Assembly (NCBI RefSeq): GCF_000429505.1
Contig: NZ_AUBZ01000037.1
Location: 1-43,503, forward strand
Source of the DNA: Aliagarivorans taiwanensis DSM 22990
GTDB taxonomy: Bacteria > Pseudomonadota > Gammaproteobacteria > Enterobacterales > Celerinatantimonadaceae
Reading direction: 5' to 3'
Length of the DNA: 43,503 nt
Shown: positions 18,832 to 32,023 of the stretch, piece by piece
Position numbering within the stretch: the stretch's first letter is position 1
Layout of the letters: each line of letters starts with the position of its first letter
Made by a program: the position numbers and the translations under genes
The notes under the pieces: model-generated
Database searches by the model: none
The model's input: only the letters and a program-made list of their open reading frames with translations
Told to the model about the DNA's origin: nothing

Positions 18832-19320
18832 TTAGCCTTTGATTACCAGGCGATTGCTTTGTTTAACTTCTTCCATTACTACATAGGTACGCGTGTCGTT
18901 AACACCCGGTAGGCGCAACAGCGTTTCACCCAGCAAACGACGGTAGGCTGACATATCAGCTACGCGCGTTTTCAACAGGTAATCAAAGTCACCGGATACA
19001 AGATGACACTCTTGGATCTCTTCGAGTTGCTGAACAGCGTGGTTAAACTGCTCAAACACATCCGGGGCACCGCGATTAAGGGTGATTTCGACAAAAACCA
19101 GCAATGAGGCGTCAAGATATTGGGGATTTAGGATTGCGGTATAACCGGAGATATACCCTTGGCGCTCTAACCGTCGTACTCGCTCCAAGCAAGGCGTGGG
19201 GCTTAAGCCTACACGTTTCGACAGCTCTACGTTAGAAATTCGTCCATCTTTTTGCAATTCATTCAAGATATTGCGATCAATTCGATCCAGTTCCTTCATT
19301 GGTCGACCTTTAGCTTCCAT
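18832..19320 (-). CDS. lrp: Lrp, leucine-responsive regulator
   Basis: 162 aa (E. coli 164), nearly identical in its recognisable core to E. coli Lrp: an N-terminal HTH (LDRIDRNILNELQKDGRISN ... GLSPTPCLERVRRLE, about residues 11-55) and the RAM effector/oligomerisation domain (about 70-155, with VEITLNRGAPDVFEQF and HLVSGDFDYLLKTRV). It is a global regulator of amino-acid metabolism and nutrient response. Divergent from trxB across about 400 bp, the same arrangement as in E. coli. Confidence 0.97.
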   Translation of the reverse strand: MEAKGRPMKELDRIDRNILNELQKDGRISNVELSKRVGLSPTPCLERVRRLERQGYISGYTAILNPQYLDASLLVFVEITLNRGAPDVFEQFNHAVQQLEEIQECHLVSGDFDYLLKTRVADMSAYRRLLGETLLRLPGVNDTRTYVVMEEVKQSNRLVIKG

Positions 19321-19654
19321 ATTAACGAGTGTGTAATAACCCTCCCCTCCTACTGCGTTACAACCACAGTTTACCTACCCTGGACTTGCCGAAGCTGTAC
19401 ATAAAATAGGGAGCAAGTGACGATAACGGGCCGAAATATCGGGCTACAGAACAGAGTCCGGACAAACGCCGCCGCTTTCTTGTTTATTTATTTCACAAAA
19501 AGCGAGTACTATCAAGCCCAATGCAAAATTTTTAGCTAGAACAATCGCTATATCCATATATTGTTTTTTCATTTGTCGGGAACAAAGCTGAAGATTATGC
19601 TGTGACCAAGCTGTTGCAAAATTGGCTGTTGCGATTCTTTTCTTCACTTTTTAG

Positions 19655-20674
<1,020 letters not shown>

Positions 20675-20680
20675 CAATGT

Positions 20681-20704
20681 AAGGCCGACCCAGTCGGCCT
20701 TTTT
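20681..20704 (+). terminator. Terminator between trxB and aat, abutting the aat start
   Basis: AAGGCCGAC / GTCGGCCTT with a 3-nt loop and a T-run ending 3 nt before the aat ATG. The stem occupies the place where the aat ribosome-binding site should be. Confidence 0.85.
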
Positions 20705-20707
20705 CTT

Positions 20708-21406
20708 ATGCAACTACCCTACGTAGCCACCCCCGAAGATTTTCCCTCACCCGCCGAGGCGCTGGATGACCCCAACGGTCTGCTAGCACTGGGCAACGTG
20801 TTGTCGCCTGAGCTGTTGGTCGCTGCTTATCAACAAGGGATCTTCCCTTGGTTTGAGGAAGACCAGCCAGTGCTGTGGTGGAGCCCCGACCCACGCATCG
20901 GTTGTTCGCTGCCGCATCCGGTTAGCCAGCGCTCGATGCGCAAGTTCTGCCGTAATACATCACTTAAGGTCACCATCAACCATGCCTTCAATAAGGTCAT
21001 CCAGGCCTGCGCCAATGAGCGAGCCGGTAACACCTGGATTTTGCCGGTTATGTGCGAAGCCTATGGCCACCTGCATCAACTCGGCTATGCTCACTCTGTA
21101 GAGGTGTGGGACGAGGATACCTTGGTCGGAGGCTTGTATGGCATAGCGGTAGGCGCGGTATTTTGTGGCGAATCGATGTTCCATCGCACCAGTAACGCTT
21201 CGAAGCTTGCATTCTACAGCTTCTCCCAGCATTTCAGCCTCCATGGCGGTTGTTACATTGATGGACAGATAGAGAACCCTCACCTCATCAGCTTGGGTAT
21301 GCAGCCTATCAGCCGCGAGGACTTTGGCACGCTGCTGCACTCGCACCGCGAGCGACCTATTTCGCTGGACTGCTGGCGACCGCAAACGCTAGCCTTACCC
21401 CTATGA
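20708..21406 (+). CDS. aat: Aat, leucyl/phenylalanyl-tRNA-protein transferase
   Basis: 232 aa. Transfers Leu or Phe from tRNA to N-terminal Lys/Arg of proteins, marking them for ClpS-ClpAP. It shows the family core PNGLLALGNVLSPELLVAAYQQGIFPWF (shortened: PNGLLALG ... GIFPWF), LWWSPDPRIG, GLYGIAVGAVFCGESMF and the SLG near the C-terminus. No SD is visible because the trxB terminator precedes the ATG; expression may be leaderless, by read-through, or from an internal start, although the N-terminal residues are family-like. It overlaps bpt by 4 nt. Confidence 0.95.
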   Translation: MQLPYVATPEDFPSPAEALDDPNGLLALGNVLSPELLVAAYQQGIFPWFEEDQPVLWWSPDPRIGCSLPHPVSQRSMRKFCRNTSLKVTINHAFNKVIQACANERAGNTWILPVMCEAYGHLHQLGYAHSVEVWDEDTLVGGLYGIAVGAVFCGESMFHRTSNASKLAFYSFSQHFSLHGGCYIDGQIENPHLISLGMQPISREDFGTLLHSHRERPISLDCWRPQTLALPL

Positions 21407-22092
21407 GCAATATCCAGTTTGGCTTAACCGGTGAGACGCCCTGTCCCTATCTCGAGGGGCAGTCTGAGCGCTTGTTGGTAGCCATTACACAAAGCCCCGA
21501 AGAGAACCGCCAAGTCTACCCAAGCCTGATTGAACACGGCTTTCGTCGCAGTGGTGACTATATCTACCGCCCACATTGCGCCGAGTGTCAGGCGTGTGAG
21601 TCGCTTAAAGTCGACTGTAGCAAGTTCATTCCCTCACGCTCGCAAAAGCGGGTATCCGCTAAAACCAAGGGACTGCGCTTCAAGTGGAATGGCGCTAGCT
21701 CAGCCCAAGAGTATGACTTATATGAGCGCTATATCGCCGAGCGCCATCGCGATGGCGGCATGTATCCAGCGACACTGTCTAGCTACCAACAACTGCTTGC
21801 AGGCAATGGCGTTGAAACCGCTATACTGCGCGCCTTCGATGATCAGCAGTTAGTTGCCGTCGCGATATGCGATGTACTCCCTGATGGCCTCAGTGCGGTG
21901 TACACCTTCTTTGAGCCTGAGTCGATTTACCCATCGTTAGGCAAGGTTATGATTCTTCAGCAGATCGAGCGAGTTAAGCAGCTAGAGCAAGCATGGCTTT
22001 ATCTCGGATTACAGGTCGATGAGTGCGCAAAAATGAACTATAAAAGCCAGTTTCGCCCTCACCTGCGATTTGATGGCCATAAATGGCGTTGA
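21403..22092 (+). CDS. bpt: Bpt, leucyl-tRNA-protein transferase for Asp/Glu N-termini
   Basis: 229 aa. Attaches Leu to N-terminal Asp or Glu, extending the N-degron pathway to acidic residues; E. coli lacks it but Vibrio and Shewanella relatives have it. The N-terminal CPYLEGQ and the double Cys motif HCAECQACESLKVD (about 57-70) match the ATE N-domain. The C-terminal domain contains RHRDGGMYPAT, AVAICDVLPDGLSAVYTF and the QVDECAKMNYKSQFRP signature. An ATGA overlap couples it to aat. Confidence 0.95.
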   Translation: MSNIQFGLTGETPCPYLEGQSERLLVAITQSPEENRQVYPSLIEHGFRRSGDYIYRPHCAECQACESLKVDCSKFIPSRSQKRVSAKTKGLRFKWNGASSAQEYDLYERYIAERHRDGGMYPATLSSYQQLLAGNGVETAILRAFDDQQLVAVAICDVLPDGLSAVYTFFEPESIYPSLGKVMILQQIERVKQLEQAWLYLGLQVDECAKMNYKSQFRPHLRFDGHKWR

Positions 22093-22124
22093 TTGTTGCG
22101 GATAAACTTTACACAAGCCGCTAA

Positions 22125-22394
<270 letters not shown>

Positions 22395-22435
22395 ACGCCG
22401 TTTGGCTTAACGCCAACTCATCGATCATCAGCATG

Positions 22436-22464
22436 AAAAAAGCCAGGTTAAACCTGGCTTTTTT
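22436..22464. terminator. Bidirectional terminator infA / clpA
   Basis: AAAAAAGCCAGG / CCTGGCTTTTTT with a 5-nt loop, between convergent infA and clpA. T-runs lie on both strands. Confidence 0.93.
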
Positions 22465-22503
22465 GCGTCTGCTAAACGCCAACCTTAGTTGGCGCTTTTC
22501 AGT

Positions 22504-24752
22504 TTACGCTTCGGCGGTTTCGTCTTCGTAGACAAACTCCAACTCATCACCACTTAGACGCACATCAACGTGCCCGCCCGCATTGAGCTTGCCAAACAAG
22601 ATCTCGTTGGCCAGCGGCTTACGTAATTGCTCTCGGATTACCCGCGCCATTGGACGAGCCCCCATTGCCCTATCGTAACCCTTCTCGCATAGCCATTGTC
22701 TTGCCGCGTCTTCGACCTCCATCGACACGCCGTTCGAGTCCAGCTGTGCTTGTAGCTCAACGATAAACTTATCCACCACCTGCTCGATAATGGTCTGGTC
22801 AAGGTGATTGACCCAGATGATATTATCCAGACGGTTACGGAACTCTGGTGCGAAGATCCGGTTGATCTCGTCCATCGCATCAAAGCTCAGGTCCTGCTCT
22901 TTAAAGCCAATCGAGCTACGCTGTGTTTCCTTCACGCCCGCATTACTGGTCATCACCAGGATGACGTTGCGGAAATCAGCTTGACGGCCATTATTGTCGG
23001 TCAGGGTGCCGTGGTCCATCACCTGCAACAGCAGGTTAAACACGTCTTCATGCGCCTTCTCGATCTCATCGAGCAATACCACACAATGAGGATGCTTAAG
23101 TACCGCATCGGTGAGCAGGCCACCTTGGTCATAACCCACATAGCCCGGAGGTGCGCCAATCAAGCGGCTGACCGCATGACGCTCCATGTACTCAGACATA
23201 TCAAACGTATCAGCTCAACGCCCATTGCTTTGGCTAGCTGCTGGGTTACCTCAGTTTTACCTACCCCGGTTGGGCCTGCAAACAAGAACGAGCCGACCGG
23301 CTTGTTCTCAACACCCAAGCCAGAGCGGTTCAGGCGGATCGCATCAACCAGTACATCGATAGCGGGATCTTGTCCGAACACCACCATCTTGAGGGTTTCA
23401 TTAAGGCCACGAAGTACTTCCCGGTCAGAGGACGAAACCTTAGCCTCAGGGATGCGCGCGATCTTGGCAACAATTGCTTCGATATCGGCAACACCAATCG
23501 TTTTCTTGCGCTTGCTGGTTGGTAACATGCGCATGCTGGCGCCAGCTTCATCGATCACGTCGATAGCTTTGTCAGGCAGGTGGCGCTCATTAATGTACTT
23601 AGCCGACAGCTCAGCAGCACTGCGCATCGCCTGCTTGGTATAACGAACATCGTGGTGCGCTTCGTAGCGGCTCTTGAGGCCAAGCAAGATCTTGGTGGTG
23701 TCATCGACAGTTGGCTCTACGATGTCCACTTTCTGGAAGCGGCGAGCCAACGCACGGTCTTTCTCGAAGATCTGGTTGTACTCTTGGTAGGTAGTCGAAC
23801 CGATGCAGCGCAGCAGGCCGTTACTTAGTAGTGGCTTGATCAGGTTAGCGGCATCAAGTTGCCCACCCGAAGCAGCCCCCGCGCCGATAATGGTGTGGAT
23901 CTCATCGATAAACAGGATGGCGTTTTCGGCGCTTTCCAGCTGTTTTAGCAAGGCTTTAAAGCGTTTTTCAAAGTCCCCGCGGTACTTGGTACCGGCAAGC
24001 AACGAGCCAATATCCAGTGAGTAGATGGTCGCATCTTTAATCACTTCAGGGACATCATCATGGACGATGCGATAGGCCAGGCCTTCTGCGATGGCGGTCT
24101 TACCCACCCCGGCTTCGCCGACTAACAATGGGTTGTTCTTGCGGCGGCGGCAAAGTACCTGTATGGTGCGGCCCAACTCTTTGTCACGGCCAATAAGCGG
24201 GTCGATTTTGCCCTTAAGCACCAACTGGTTGAGATTGGTGGCAAAGTTCTCTAGCTGCTTAGTATCTTCGGGAGAGGCTTCGGCTTCAGGCGCAGGGGAG
24301 TCTTCTTTCTCCGACTCATCCTTACGAATACCGTGGGAGATAAAGTTCACCACATCCAAGCGGCTAATATCTGCTTTCTTGAGGAAGTATACGGCTTGGC
24401 TTTCTTGTTCAGAGAAGATAGCCACCAGAACATTGGCACCGCTAACTTCGCTATTCCCAGACGACTGCACATGGAATACCGCACGTTGCAATACGCGCTG
24501 GAAGCCAAGCGTTGGCTGGGTTTCTCGTTCGGATTCACCTTCAGGGATAACAGGCGTGGTTTGTTGGATGAAACTACTCAGCTCTTCGCTGAGCTGTTTA
24601 AGATTGGCGCCGCAAGCAAGTAATGCTTCTTTGGCAGACGAGTTTTCAAGTAGAGCGAGGAGTAAGTGCTCGACTGTCATAAATTCGTGTTGCTGCTGGC
24701 GCGCCTCCTTGAATGCAATGTTTAAGGTGTTTTCCAACTCTTTGTTCAGCAT
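22504..24752 (-). pseudogene. clpA: clpA, ATPase of the ClpAP protease, with a one-base frameshift
   Basis: The two minus-strand frames (23160-24752 and 22504-23199) together make a normal ClpA of about 749 aa. The first holds the Clp N-domain, D1 with Walker A GEAGVGKT and Walker B LFIDEIH, and D2 Walker A GPTGVGKT. The second holds D2 Walker B (VVLLDEIEKAH), the sensor and arginine-finger regions, and GARPMARVI. At 23201-23207 the reading ...GVELIR should continue FDMSEYMERH, but one base of the Phe codon is missing, so translation runs into 17 unrelated residues and stops. No slippery heptamer is present. As written, D2 is destroyed and ClpAP would fail. A sequencing error is an equal possibility. 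clpS lies 34 nt upstream; a GGGGG SD precedes the ATG. Confidence 0.9.
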
Positions 24753-24786
24753 AAATAGCCCCCTAAAACGCTCTGTTTACTTCCTG

Positions 24787-25104
24787 TTATGCCGGCTCCA
24801 TCGTGCACATTAACGGGTGCTCGTTCTCTCTGGCATAACTATTCACTTGCGCGGCCTTGGTCTCTGCAATATCAGCGGTAAAAATGCCACAAATACCCTT
24901 ACCGCTGTAATGAATGGTTAACATTACCTGCGTAGCTTTGTCTAACTCCATGTTAAAAAATTGCTGCAATACCTCGACAACAAAATCCATCGGTGTGTAA
25001 TCGTCGTTGTTCAGCACAACCTTGAACAACTTTGGCGGCTCAACCTTGACTTTAGCGGTGCGGGTTAACTCTTCAACATCGAGCCAATCGGACAACATGC
25101 TCAT
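24787..25104 (-). CDS. clpS: ClpS, N-degron adaptor of ClpAP
   Basis: 105 aa. Binds N-terminal Leu, Phe, Tyr or Trp and delivers substrates to ClpA. It shows the substrate-pocket motif [18 protein letters not shown] (about 29-46), then [10 protein letters not shown] with the key His, and the C-terminal strand CTMEPA. Two close in-frame ATGs (25104, 25098) are possible starts; neither has a clear SD. Divergent from cspD, as in E. coli. Confidence 0.96.
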   Translation of the reverse strand: MSMLSDWLDVEELTRTAKVKVEPPKLFKVVLNNDDYTPMDFVVEVLQQFFNMELDKATQVMLTIHYSGKGICGIFTADIAETKAAQVNSYARENEHPLMCTMEPA

Positions 25105-25306
25105 AGAAAAATATAGTAGAAAATGACTTTAACACTTCCAAAATACCGCCTTTAGTACCCCATGGCTAGGATTAGTTTGAGCGAGCCTCACAAATTTCCC
25201 TCTACCACTTGACTGTGAGAATTATTTTACTAAATTGTTAACTGCTAACACCTCAGGGATGAAACTTGGTCGGTGTGTAAGTTAAATACAGATAGGGATA
25301 TGTCGT

Positions 25307-25522
25307 ATGCCAACCGGAACAGTGAAGTGGTTTAACAATGCAAAGGGATTTGGTTTTATTTGTCCAGATAATGGCGGAGAAGATATTTTCGCCCACTACT
25401 CGACAATTCAAATGGAAGGTTATCGCACGCTAAAAGCAGGCCAACCGGTCCAGTTCGAGATGCAACAAGGTCCCAAAGGCAGTCACGCCGTCAGTATCGT
25501 GTTCGACGATCAACAGAAATAG
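25307..25522 (+). CDS. cspD: CspD-type cold-shock-domain protein
   Basis: 71 aa CSD protein with RNP1 KGFGFI and RNP2 DIFAHYS, and the extended polar C-terminus typical of CspD. In E. coli CspD is a stationary-phase single-stranded DNA binder that inhibits replication rather than a cold-shock protein. The divergent position to clpS supports cspD over cspA-type. A terminator follows 17 nt after the stop. Confidence 0.92.
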   Translation: MPTGTVKWFNNAKGFGFICPDNGGEDIFAHYSTIQMEGYRTLKAGQPVQFEMQQGPKGSHAVSIVFDDQQK

Positions 25523-25538
25523 TGGCAAATCACACAGT

Positions 25539-25567
25539 AAAAAAGCAGGCCTGAGCCTGCTTTTTTT
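25539..25567. terminator. Terminator cspD / icd
   Basis: AAAAAAGCAGGC / GCCTGCTTTTTT with a CTGA loop, between convergent cspD and icd. Confidence 0.93.
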
Positions 25568-25623
25568 GTATCTGCCCCAAGGGCTTATCGCTCAACGCTA
25601 AGTATTGAGCGATTCCAGAACAA

Positions 25624-26877
25624 TTACATGTTGCTGATAATGTCGCCAGCGAACTCTGAACAGCTACGCAAAGTGGCACCATCCATCAAACGTTCAAAGT
25701 CATAGGTCACGGTCTTCGCTTCGATAGCGCCTTCCATGCCTTTTTCAATCAACTGAGCCGCTTCAGTCCAACCCATGTGTACTAGCATCATTTGAGCTGA
25801 CAGGATGACCGAGCCTGGGTTCACCTTATCTTGGCCAGCGTACTTAGGCGCAGTACCGTGTGTGGCTTCAAACAGCGCTACACCATCGCCTATGTTGGCG
25901 CCCGGTGCGATACCAATACCGCCTACTTGAGCTGCCAGCGCATCTGATACGTAGTCACCGTTTAGGTTCAAGGTGGCGATGACGTCGTACTCAGCTGGGC
26001 GCAACAGGATTTGCTGCAAGAACGCATCGGCAATCGAGTCTTTGATGATGATCTCTTTGCCGGTGTTGGGGTTAGTCAGCTTGCACCATGGGCCGCCGTC
26101 CAGCAGCTCGGCACCGAACTCTTGTTGAGCCAGCTCGTAGCCCCAGTCTTTGAATGAACCTTCGGTGAACTTCATGATGTTGCCTTTGTGCACCAAGGTC
26201 ACTGAATCACGGTCGTTGGCAATCGCATACTCAATAGCGGCACGTACCAAGCGTTCGGTACCGGCTTTCGAAACGGGCTTCACGCCAATACCACACTCTT
26301 GTGGGAAGCGGATTTTGTTCACGCCCATCTCACTTTGCAGGAAGTCGATCACTTTATCAGCTTCTGGGGTACCGGCTTGCCACTCGATACCGGCGTAGAT
26401 GTCTTCAGAATTCTCACGGAAGATCACCATGTCAGTCAGCTCTGGCTGCTTCAGTGGGCTTGGTACACCATTGAAGTAGCGAACTGGGCGCAGGCAGGTG
26501 TAAAGATCAAGCTCTTGACGCAGCGCAACGTTTAGCGAGCGAATACCACCGCCAACTGGGGTAGTCAGTGGGCCTTTAATGGATACACAGTAGTCTTTTA
26601 CGGCTTGCAGCGTCTCTTCTGGCAGCCAAGTGTCTTCGCCATATACTTGGGTCGATTTCTCACCCGCATAGATCTCCATCCAGTGGATCTTACGCTCAGC
26701 GCCATAGGCTTTTTCTACTGCGGCATCGACCACTTCAAGCATGGCTGGTGACACATCAGCACCGATGCCATCGCCTTCGATGTAAGGGATGATTGGGTTG
26801 TTTGGCACGACCAACTTGCCTTGGTCATTGACGGTGATCTTAGCGCCACCATTGGGAACAACAAGTTTGCTTTCCAC
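25624..26877 (-). CDS. icd: Icd, NADP-dependent isocitrate dehydrogenase
   Basis: TCA-cycle enzyme giving 2-oxoglutarate and NADPH; 417 aa (E. coli 416) of the type I homodimeric family. Seen are [11 protein letters not shown], the phosphorylatable serine region [50 protein letters not shown] and the NADP motif [11 protein letters not shown]. It starts with GTG, supported by AGGAGA 5 nt upstream. The conserved Ser implies possible AceK control. Confidence 0.98.
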   Translation of the reverse strand: MESKLVVPNGGAKITVNDQGKLVVPNNPIIPYIEGDGIGADVSPAMLEVVDAAVEKAYGAERKIHWMEIYAGEKSTQVYGEDTWLPEETLQAVKDYCVSIKGPLTTPVGGGIRSLNVALRQELDLYTCLRPVRYFNGVPSPLKQPELTDMVIFRENSEDIYAGIEWQAGTPEADKVIDFLQSEMGVNKIRFPQECGIGVKPVSKAGTERLVRAAIEYAIANDRDSVTLVHKGNIMKFTEGSFKDWGYELAQQEFGAELLDGGPWCKLTNPNTGKEIIIKDSIADAFLQQILLRPAEYDVIATLNLNGDYVSDALAAQVGGIGIAPGANIGDGVALFEATHGTAPKYAGQDKVNPGSVILSAQMMLVHMGWTEAAQLIEKGMEGAIEAKTVTYDFERLMDGATLRSCSEFAGDIISNM

Positions 26878-27071
26878 AGCGTTCTCCTACGTCCTGTTAT
26901 TGTTCAAATGCGCAACGATAATAAACCATTTAATAAAGTATTAACATGCTTTTAGACTGGGCAGACCAATTGCAGACTCAAGCATCAATAGTCGAGCTAG
27001 GCGCTTGAATAAACGTCCATCTTCATCGCTTCTATGCTGGCCTGGGCAAGTAGATTTGCTATCATAGCGCG

Positions 27072-27704
27072 ATGAAAAACACCTTATCACCTAAGCCTCG
27101 TCCCGCCCGAGGACGCCGCCCTCAACGCTCTAGCAAGCCACGCGTTTCTCCCGCTGAGCGCAAAGTTATTTTGTTTAATAAACCTTTTGATGTGTTGTGC
27201 CAGTTTACCGATCAAGAAGGCCGCCGCACCCTTAAAGATTTCATCGACATACCGAATGTCTATGCCGCCGGGCGCCTGGATCGCGACAGCGAAGGCTTAC
27301 TGCTGTTAACTAACGACGGTCAGCTACAACATCGCATGGCGAACCCCAAGAAAAAGACCAGCAAAGAGTACTGGGTTCAGGTCGATGGCGCCCCCAACGA
27401 CAGTGACCTAGATAAGCTTCGCAAGGGCGTTGAGCTTAAAGACGGCCCCACCCTTCCGGCCAAGGTCGACATCATTCCCGAGCCTACGCTATGGCCACGC
27501 AATCCACCGGTGCGTTTTCGGGCGAACATTCCTACCACTTGGCTGAAGATCGTAATTAGTGAGGGCCGTAACCGACAGGTACGACGGATGACCGCCGCCA
27601 TCGGTTTTCCCACCCTGCGACTAGTGCGCTATCGCATCGGCAGCTACACCTTAGACGGTATCGAAACAGGGAAATATCAGGCGTTACATCCAGCCAAGCT
27701 GTAA
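27072..27704 (+). CDS. rluE: RluE, 23S rRNA pseudouridine(2457) synthase
   Basis: 210 aa, RsuA/RluB/E/F family but without an N-terminal S4 domain. The basic, Arg/Pro-rich first 28 residues likely bind RNA. The catalytic motif is [17 protein letters not shown] (Asp near residue 73), followed by SKEYWV and [12 protein letters not shown]. Divergent from icd across about 190 bp, the same neighbours as in E. coli. Confidence 0.93.
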   Translation: MKNTLSPKPRPARGRRPQRSSKPRVSPAERKVILFNKPFDVLCQFTDQEGRRTLKDFIDIPNVYAAGRLDRDSEGLLLLTNDGQLQHRMANPKKKTSKEYWVQVDGAPNDSDLDKLRKGVELKDGPTLPAKVDIIPEPTLWPRNPPVRFRANIPTTWLKIVISEGRNRQVRRMTAAIGFPTLRLVRYRIGSYTLDGIETGKYQALHPAKL

Positions 27705-27785
27705 GGTGGAATTTCCCTTGCTCAGGCGCTGTTTAAGCGCAATTCTTTCTGTTAGAATGCCGCGAAATTTCAACCTAGGTATCCA

Positions 27786-28891
27786 ATGAACGCCAACAGC
27801 ACCAAAAAAGTCATCGTCGGTATGTCCGGCGGCGTAGACTCTTCAGTATCTGCATATCTACTCCTTCAACAGGGCTATCAAGTTGAAGGTCTATTCATGA
27901 AAAACTGGGAAGAAGACGACAATGACGAGTACTGTGCTGCGGCGGAAGATTTGGCCGATGCGCAAGCCGTCTGTGACAAACTCGGGATCCACCTGCATAC
28001 CATCAACTTTGCAGCAGAGTACTGGGACAACGTCTTTGAGCACTTCTTAGAAGAGTACAAAGCGGGTCGCACCCCGAACCCAGACATCATGTGCAACAAG
28101 GAAATCAAGTTCAAAGCCTTCCTTGAGTTTGCCGCTGAAGAGCTGCAAGCCGACTACATCGCTACCGGTCACTACGTGCAACGCCGCGAAGTCAACGGTC
28201 GCTGGGAGATGCTACGCGGTCTGGATAACAACAAAGACCAAAGCTACTTCCTCTACACCTTGGCAGAAAAGCACGTTGCGCAAACCCTGTTCCCGGTTGG
28301 CGGAATCGAAAAGCCAGAAGTGCGTCGCATCGCCGAAGAGCAAGGCTTAGTGACCGCCGACAAAAAAGACTCTACCGGTATTTGCTTCATTGGCGAGCGC
28401 AAGTTCACCGATTTCTTGGGCAAGTACCTGCCAGCGCAACCTGGCAACATTGAAGACACCGACGGCAACGTGATGGGCCAACATCAGGGCTTGATGTACC
28501 ACACCTTAGGTCAACGTAAAGGCTTGGGTATCGGCGGCACCAAAAGCGGTGACGGTGAAGCCTGGTATGTGGTCGACAAAGACGTTGAGCGCAACGTACT
28601 CATCGTAGGCCAAGGCCACGACCACCCTCGCCTTAAGTCGCAATCGCTGATTGCCGCCCAGCTTCACTGGGTAAGCCGCGAGCCGATCACTGAAGAGCTA
28701 CGCTGTAGCGTGAAGATCCGCTACCGCCAAACCGATGTTGCCTGCACCATTCAGCCCATCGATGACGACACCATCAAGGTCATCTTCGACGAGCCTCAGA
28801 TTGCGGTCACCCCGGGCCAATCGGCGGTATTCTATCTCGATGACGTCTGCCTTGGTGGCGGTATTATCGAAGAGAAACACGGGATCACTGA

Positions 28892-28895
<4 letters not shown>
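27786..28895 (+). CDS. mnmA: MnmA, tRNA-specific 2-thiouridylase
   Basis: 369 aa. Uses ATP and sulfur relayed by the Tus system to form s2U34 in tRNA Glu/Gln/Lys. The PP-loop is GMSGGVDSS (about 13-21). The catalytic cysteines are in [12 protein letters not shown] (about 105) and [12 protein letters not shown] (about 200). The C-terminal beta domain contains [16 protein letters not shown]. Overlaps hflD by 4 nt. Confidence 0.98.
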
Positions 28896-30920
<2,025 letters not shown>

Positions 30921-30935
30921 ATTCTGCATACTAGT

Positions 30936-30963
30936 AAGGGCACGCATTGCGTGCCCTTTTTTA
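30936..30963 (+). terminator. Terminator of mnmA-hflD-purB
   Basis: AAGGGCACGC / GCGTGCCCTT with a 3-nt loop and a T-run, 15 nt after the purB stop. Confidence 0.93.
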
Positions 30964-30998
30964 TATCTATCAGTAATCTGTAAGGACACAGCGGTACG

Positions 30999-31958
30999 TT
31001 GGCAAGCCATTGGGATATGTTCGGCCTGACCGAGCAAGCGAGTGCCGAGGCACTCAAAAAACGCTACAAACAGCTCAGTAGACAGTGCCACCCCGACAAG
31101 GGCGGCAGCGATGCCTTAATGGCGTTAATTAACCATAGCTACGAGCAGATCCAGCAGGGAAAAGGCCAGGAGATCGCCTTTTCACCCCTTGTTTCCACCC
31201 AAGGGGCCCCCACCCACCTTGATGCAGCCAAGCTGCAAAAAGTGCAACGCCTGCTTGAACACGTACGCCAATCCAACAGCAAGTTTAAACGCCAGATCCG
31301 TGGTGTTAAGTTGCTTGCGCTGAGCGCTGCAGCAGCAGGGCTGCTGCTGCTGTTGTTCGTCGTTTTGCAACACAACGCCCAGCAAGAGGCCAATAAGCTC
31401 CATGAAACTAAGATCGCCCAGTTAAAGCTGCGACTGGCTGAAGGCCAAGACACCATTACCCACCTGTTCGACAAAGCGGATCTTCAGCGCGATCAGCATG
31501 AAGTCCTTAGCGCACAGTTGTGGCAGTCTCGCCAACGCAGCCGCTTACTACAAGCGCAGCTGGCGGAAGTCTATAGCGAGTTGGAGCAAAACCAGGACAT
31601 CATTCGCTCTGTCATCCTTCGCTCTCAACACGATGCCTTAAGCGGTGAACATCAACGCTACCTAAGCGCCCAAGCCATCGAGCCAAAGCCCGATCCCGTC
31701 GCGCCGGAACCGCCGGTCATGCTACTCACGCCCACTGAGCCTGTGCCAACACAAGCAACAGCGGTTGAAGATGACCAGTCAGCGACAGTGAGTAAACCGC
31801 CAGAATCATCACAGCTCTCGGCAACTCAACAAGAGGCTAGCCAACAAATAGTGCCCGACACTCCTCCAGCCCCTGTGCCGGAAGAAACACAAAAGGATAT
31901 CGCGACACCTTCGAATGAGCAGCAATCGACAGCCGACTCTGCAGGCAGCGAACAGTGA
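30999..31958 (+). CDS. Membrane-anchored J-domain protein with coiled coil and low-complexity tail
   Basis: 319 aa from a TTG start (AAGGA 12 nt upstream). An ATG at 31017 is possible but would cut the first helix of the J domain. Residues 4-54 are a J domain with the HPD motif at 31-33 (RQCHPDKGGS), which in this family stimulates DnaK ATPase. A single transmembrane helix lies at about 103-124. The next 90 residues are rich in Gln, Leu, Glu and Arg with a coiled-coil look, and residues 225-319 are a Pro/Thr/Gln/Glu/Ser-rich disordered tail. There is no Gly/Phe region or zinc centre, so it is a type C J protein, distinct from DjlA, whose membrane helix is N-terminal. The J domain would face the cytosol, with the coil and tail then periplasmic. 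Confidence 0.7.
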   Translation: MASHWDMFGLTEQASAEALKKRYKQLSRQCHPDKGGSDALMALINHSYEQIQQGKGQEIAFSPLVSTQGAPTHLDAAKLQKVQRLLEHVRQSNSKFKRQIRGVKLLALSAAAAGLLLLLFVVLQHNAQQEANKLHETKIAQLKLRLAEGQDTITHLFDKADLQRDQHEVLSAQLWQSRQRSRLLQAQLAEVYSELEQNQDIIRSVILRSQHDALSGEHQRYLSAQAIEPKPDPVAPEPPVMLLTPTEPVPTQATAVEDDQSATVSKPPESSQLSATQQEASQQIVPDTPPAPVPEETQKDIATPSNEQQSTADSAGSEQ

Positions 31959-32023
31959 TCGAACAGCGCTATACTCACATACACTATTAAGAGTGATTCA
32001 CTGCCAACCAGATAGGCGCGTAC

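Noticed and set aside
19444-19647. 67-codon minus-strand ORF in the lrp-trxB spacer
   Set aside because: GTG start, no Shine-Dalgarno, no recognisable domain and an odd residue mix; this spacer is expected to be regulatory.
23160-23215. Programmed frameshift in clpA
   Set aside because: No slippery heptamer, SD-like stimulator or hairpin at the junction; ClpA is not known to use one, and the shifted product would lack any known purpose.
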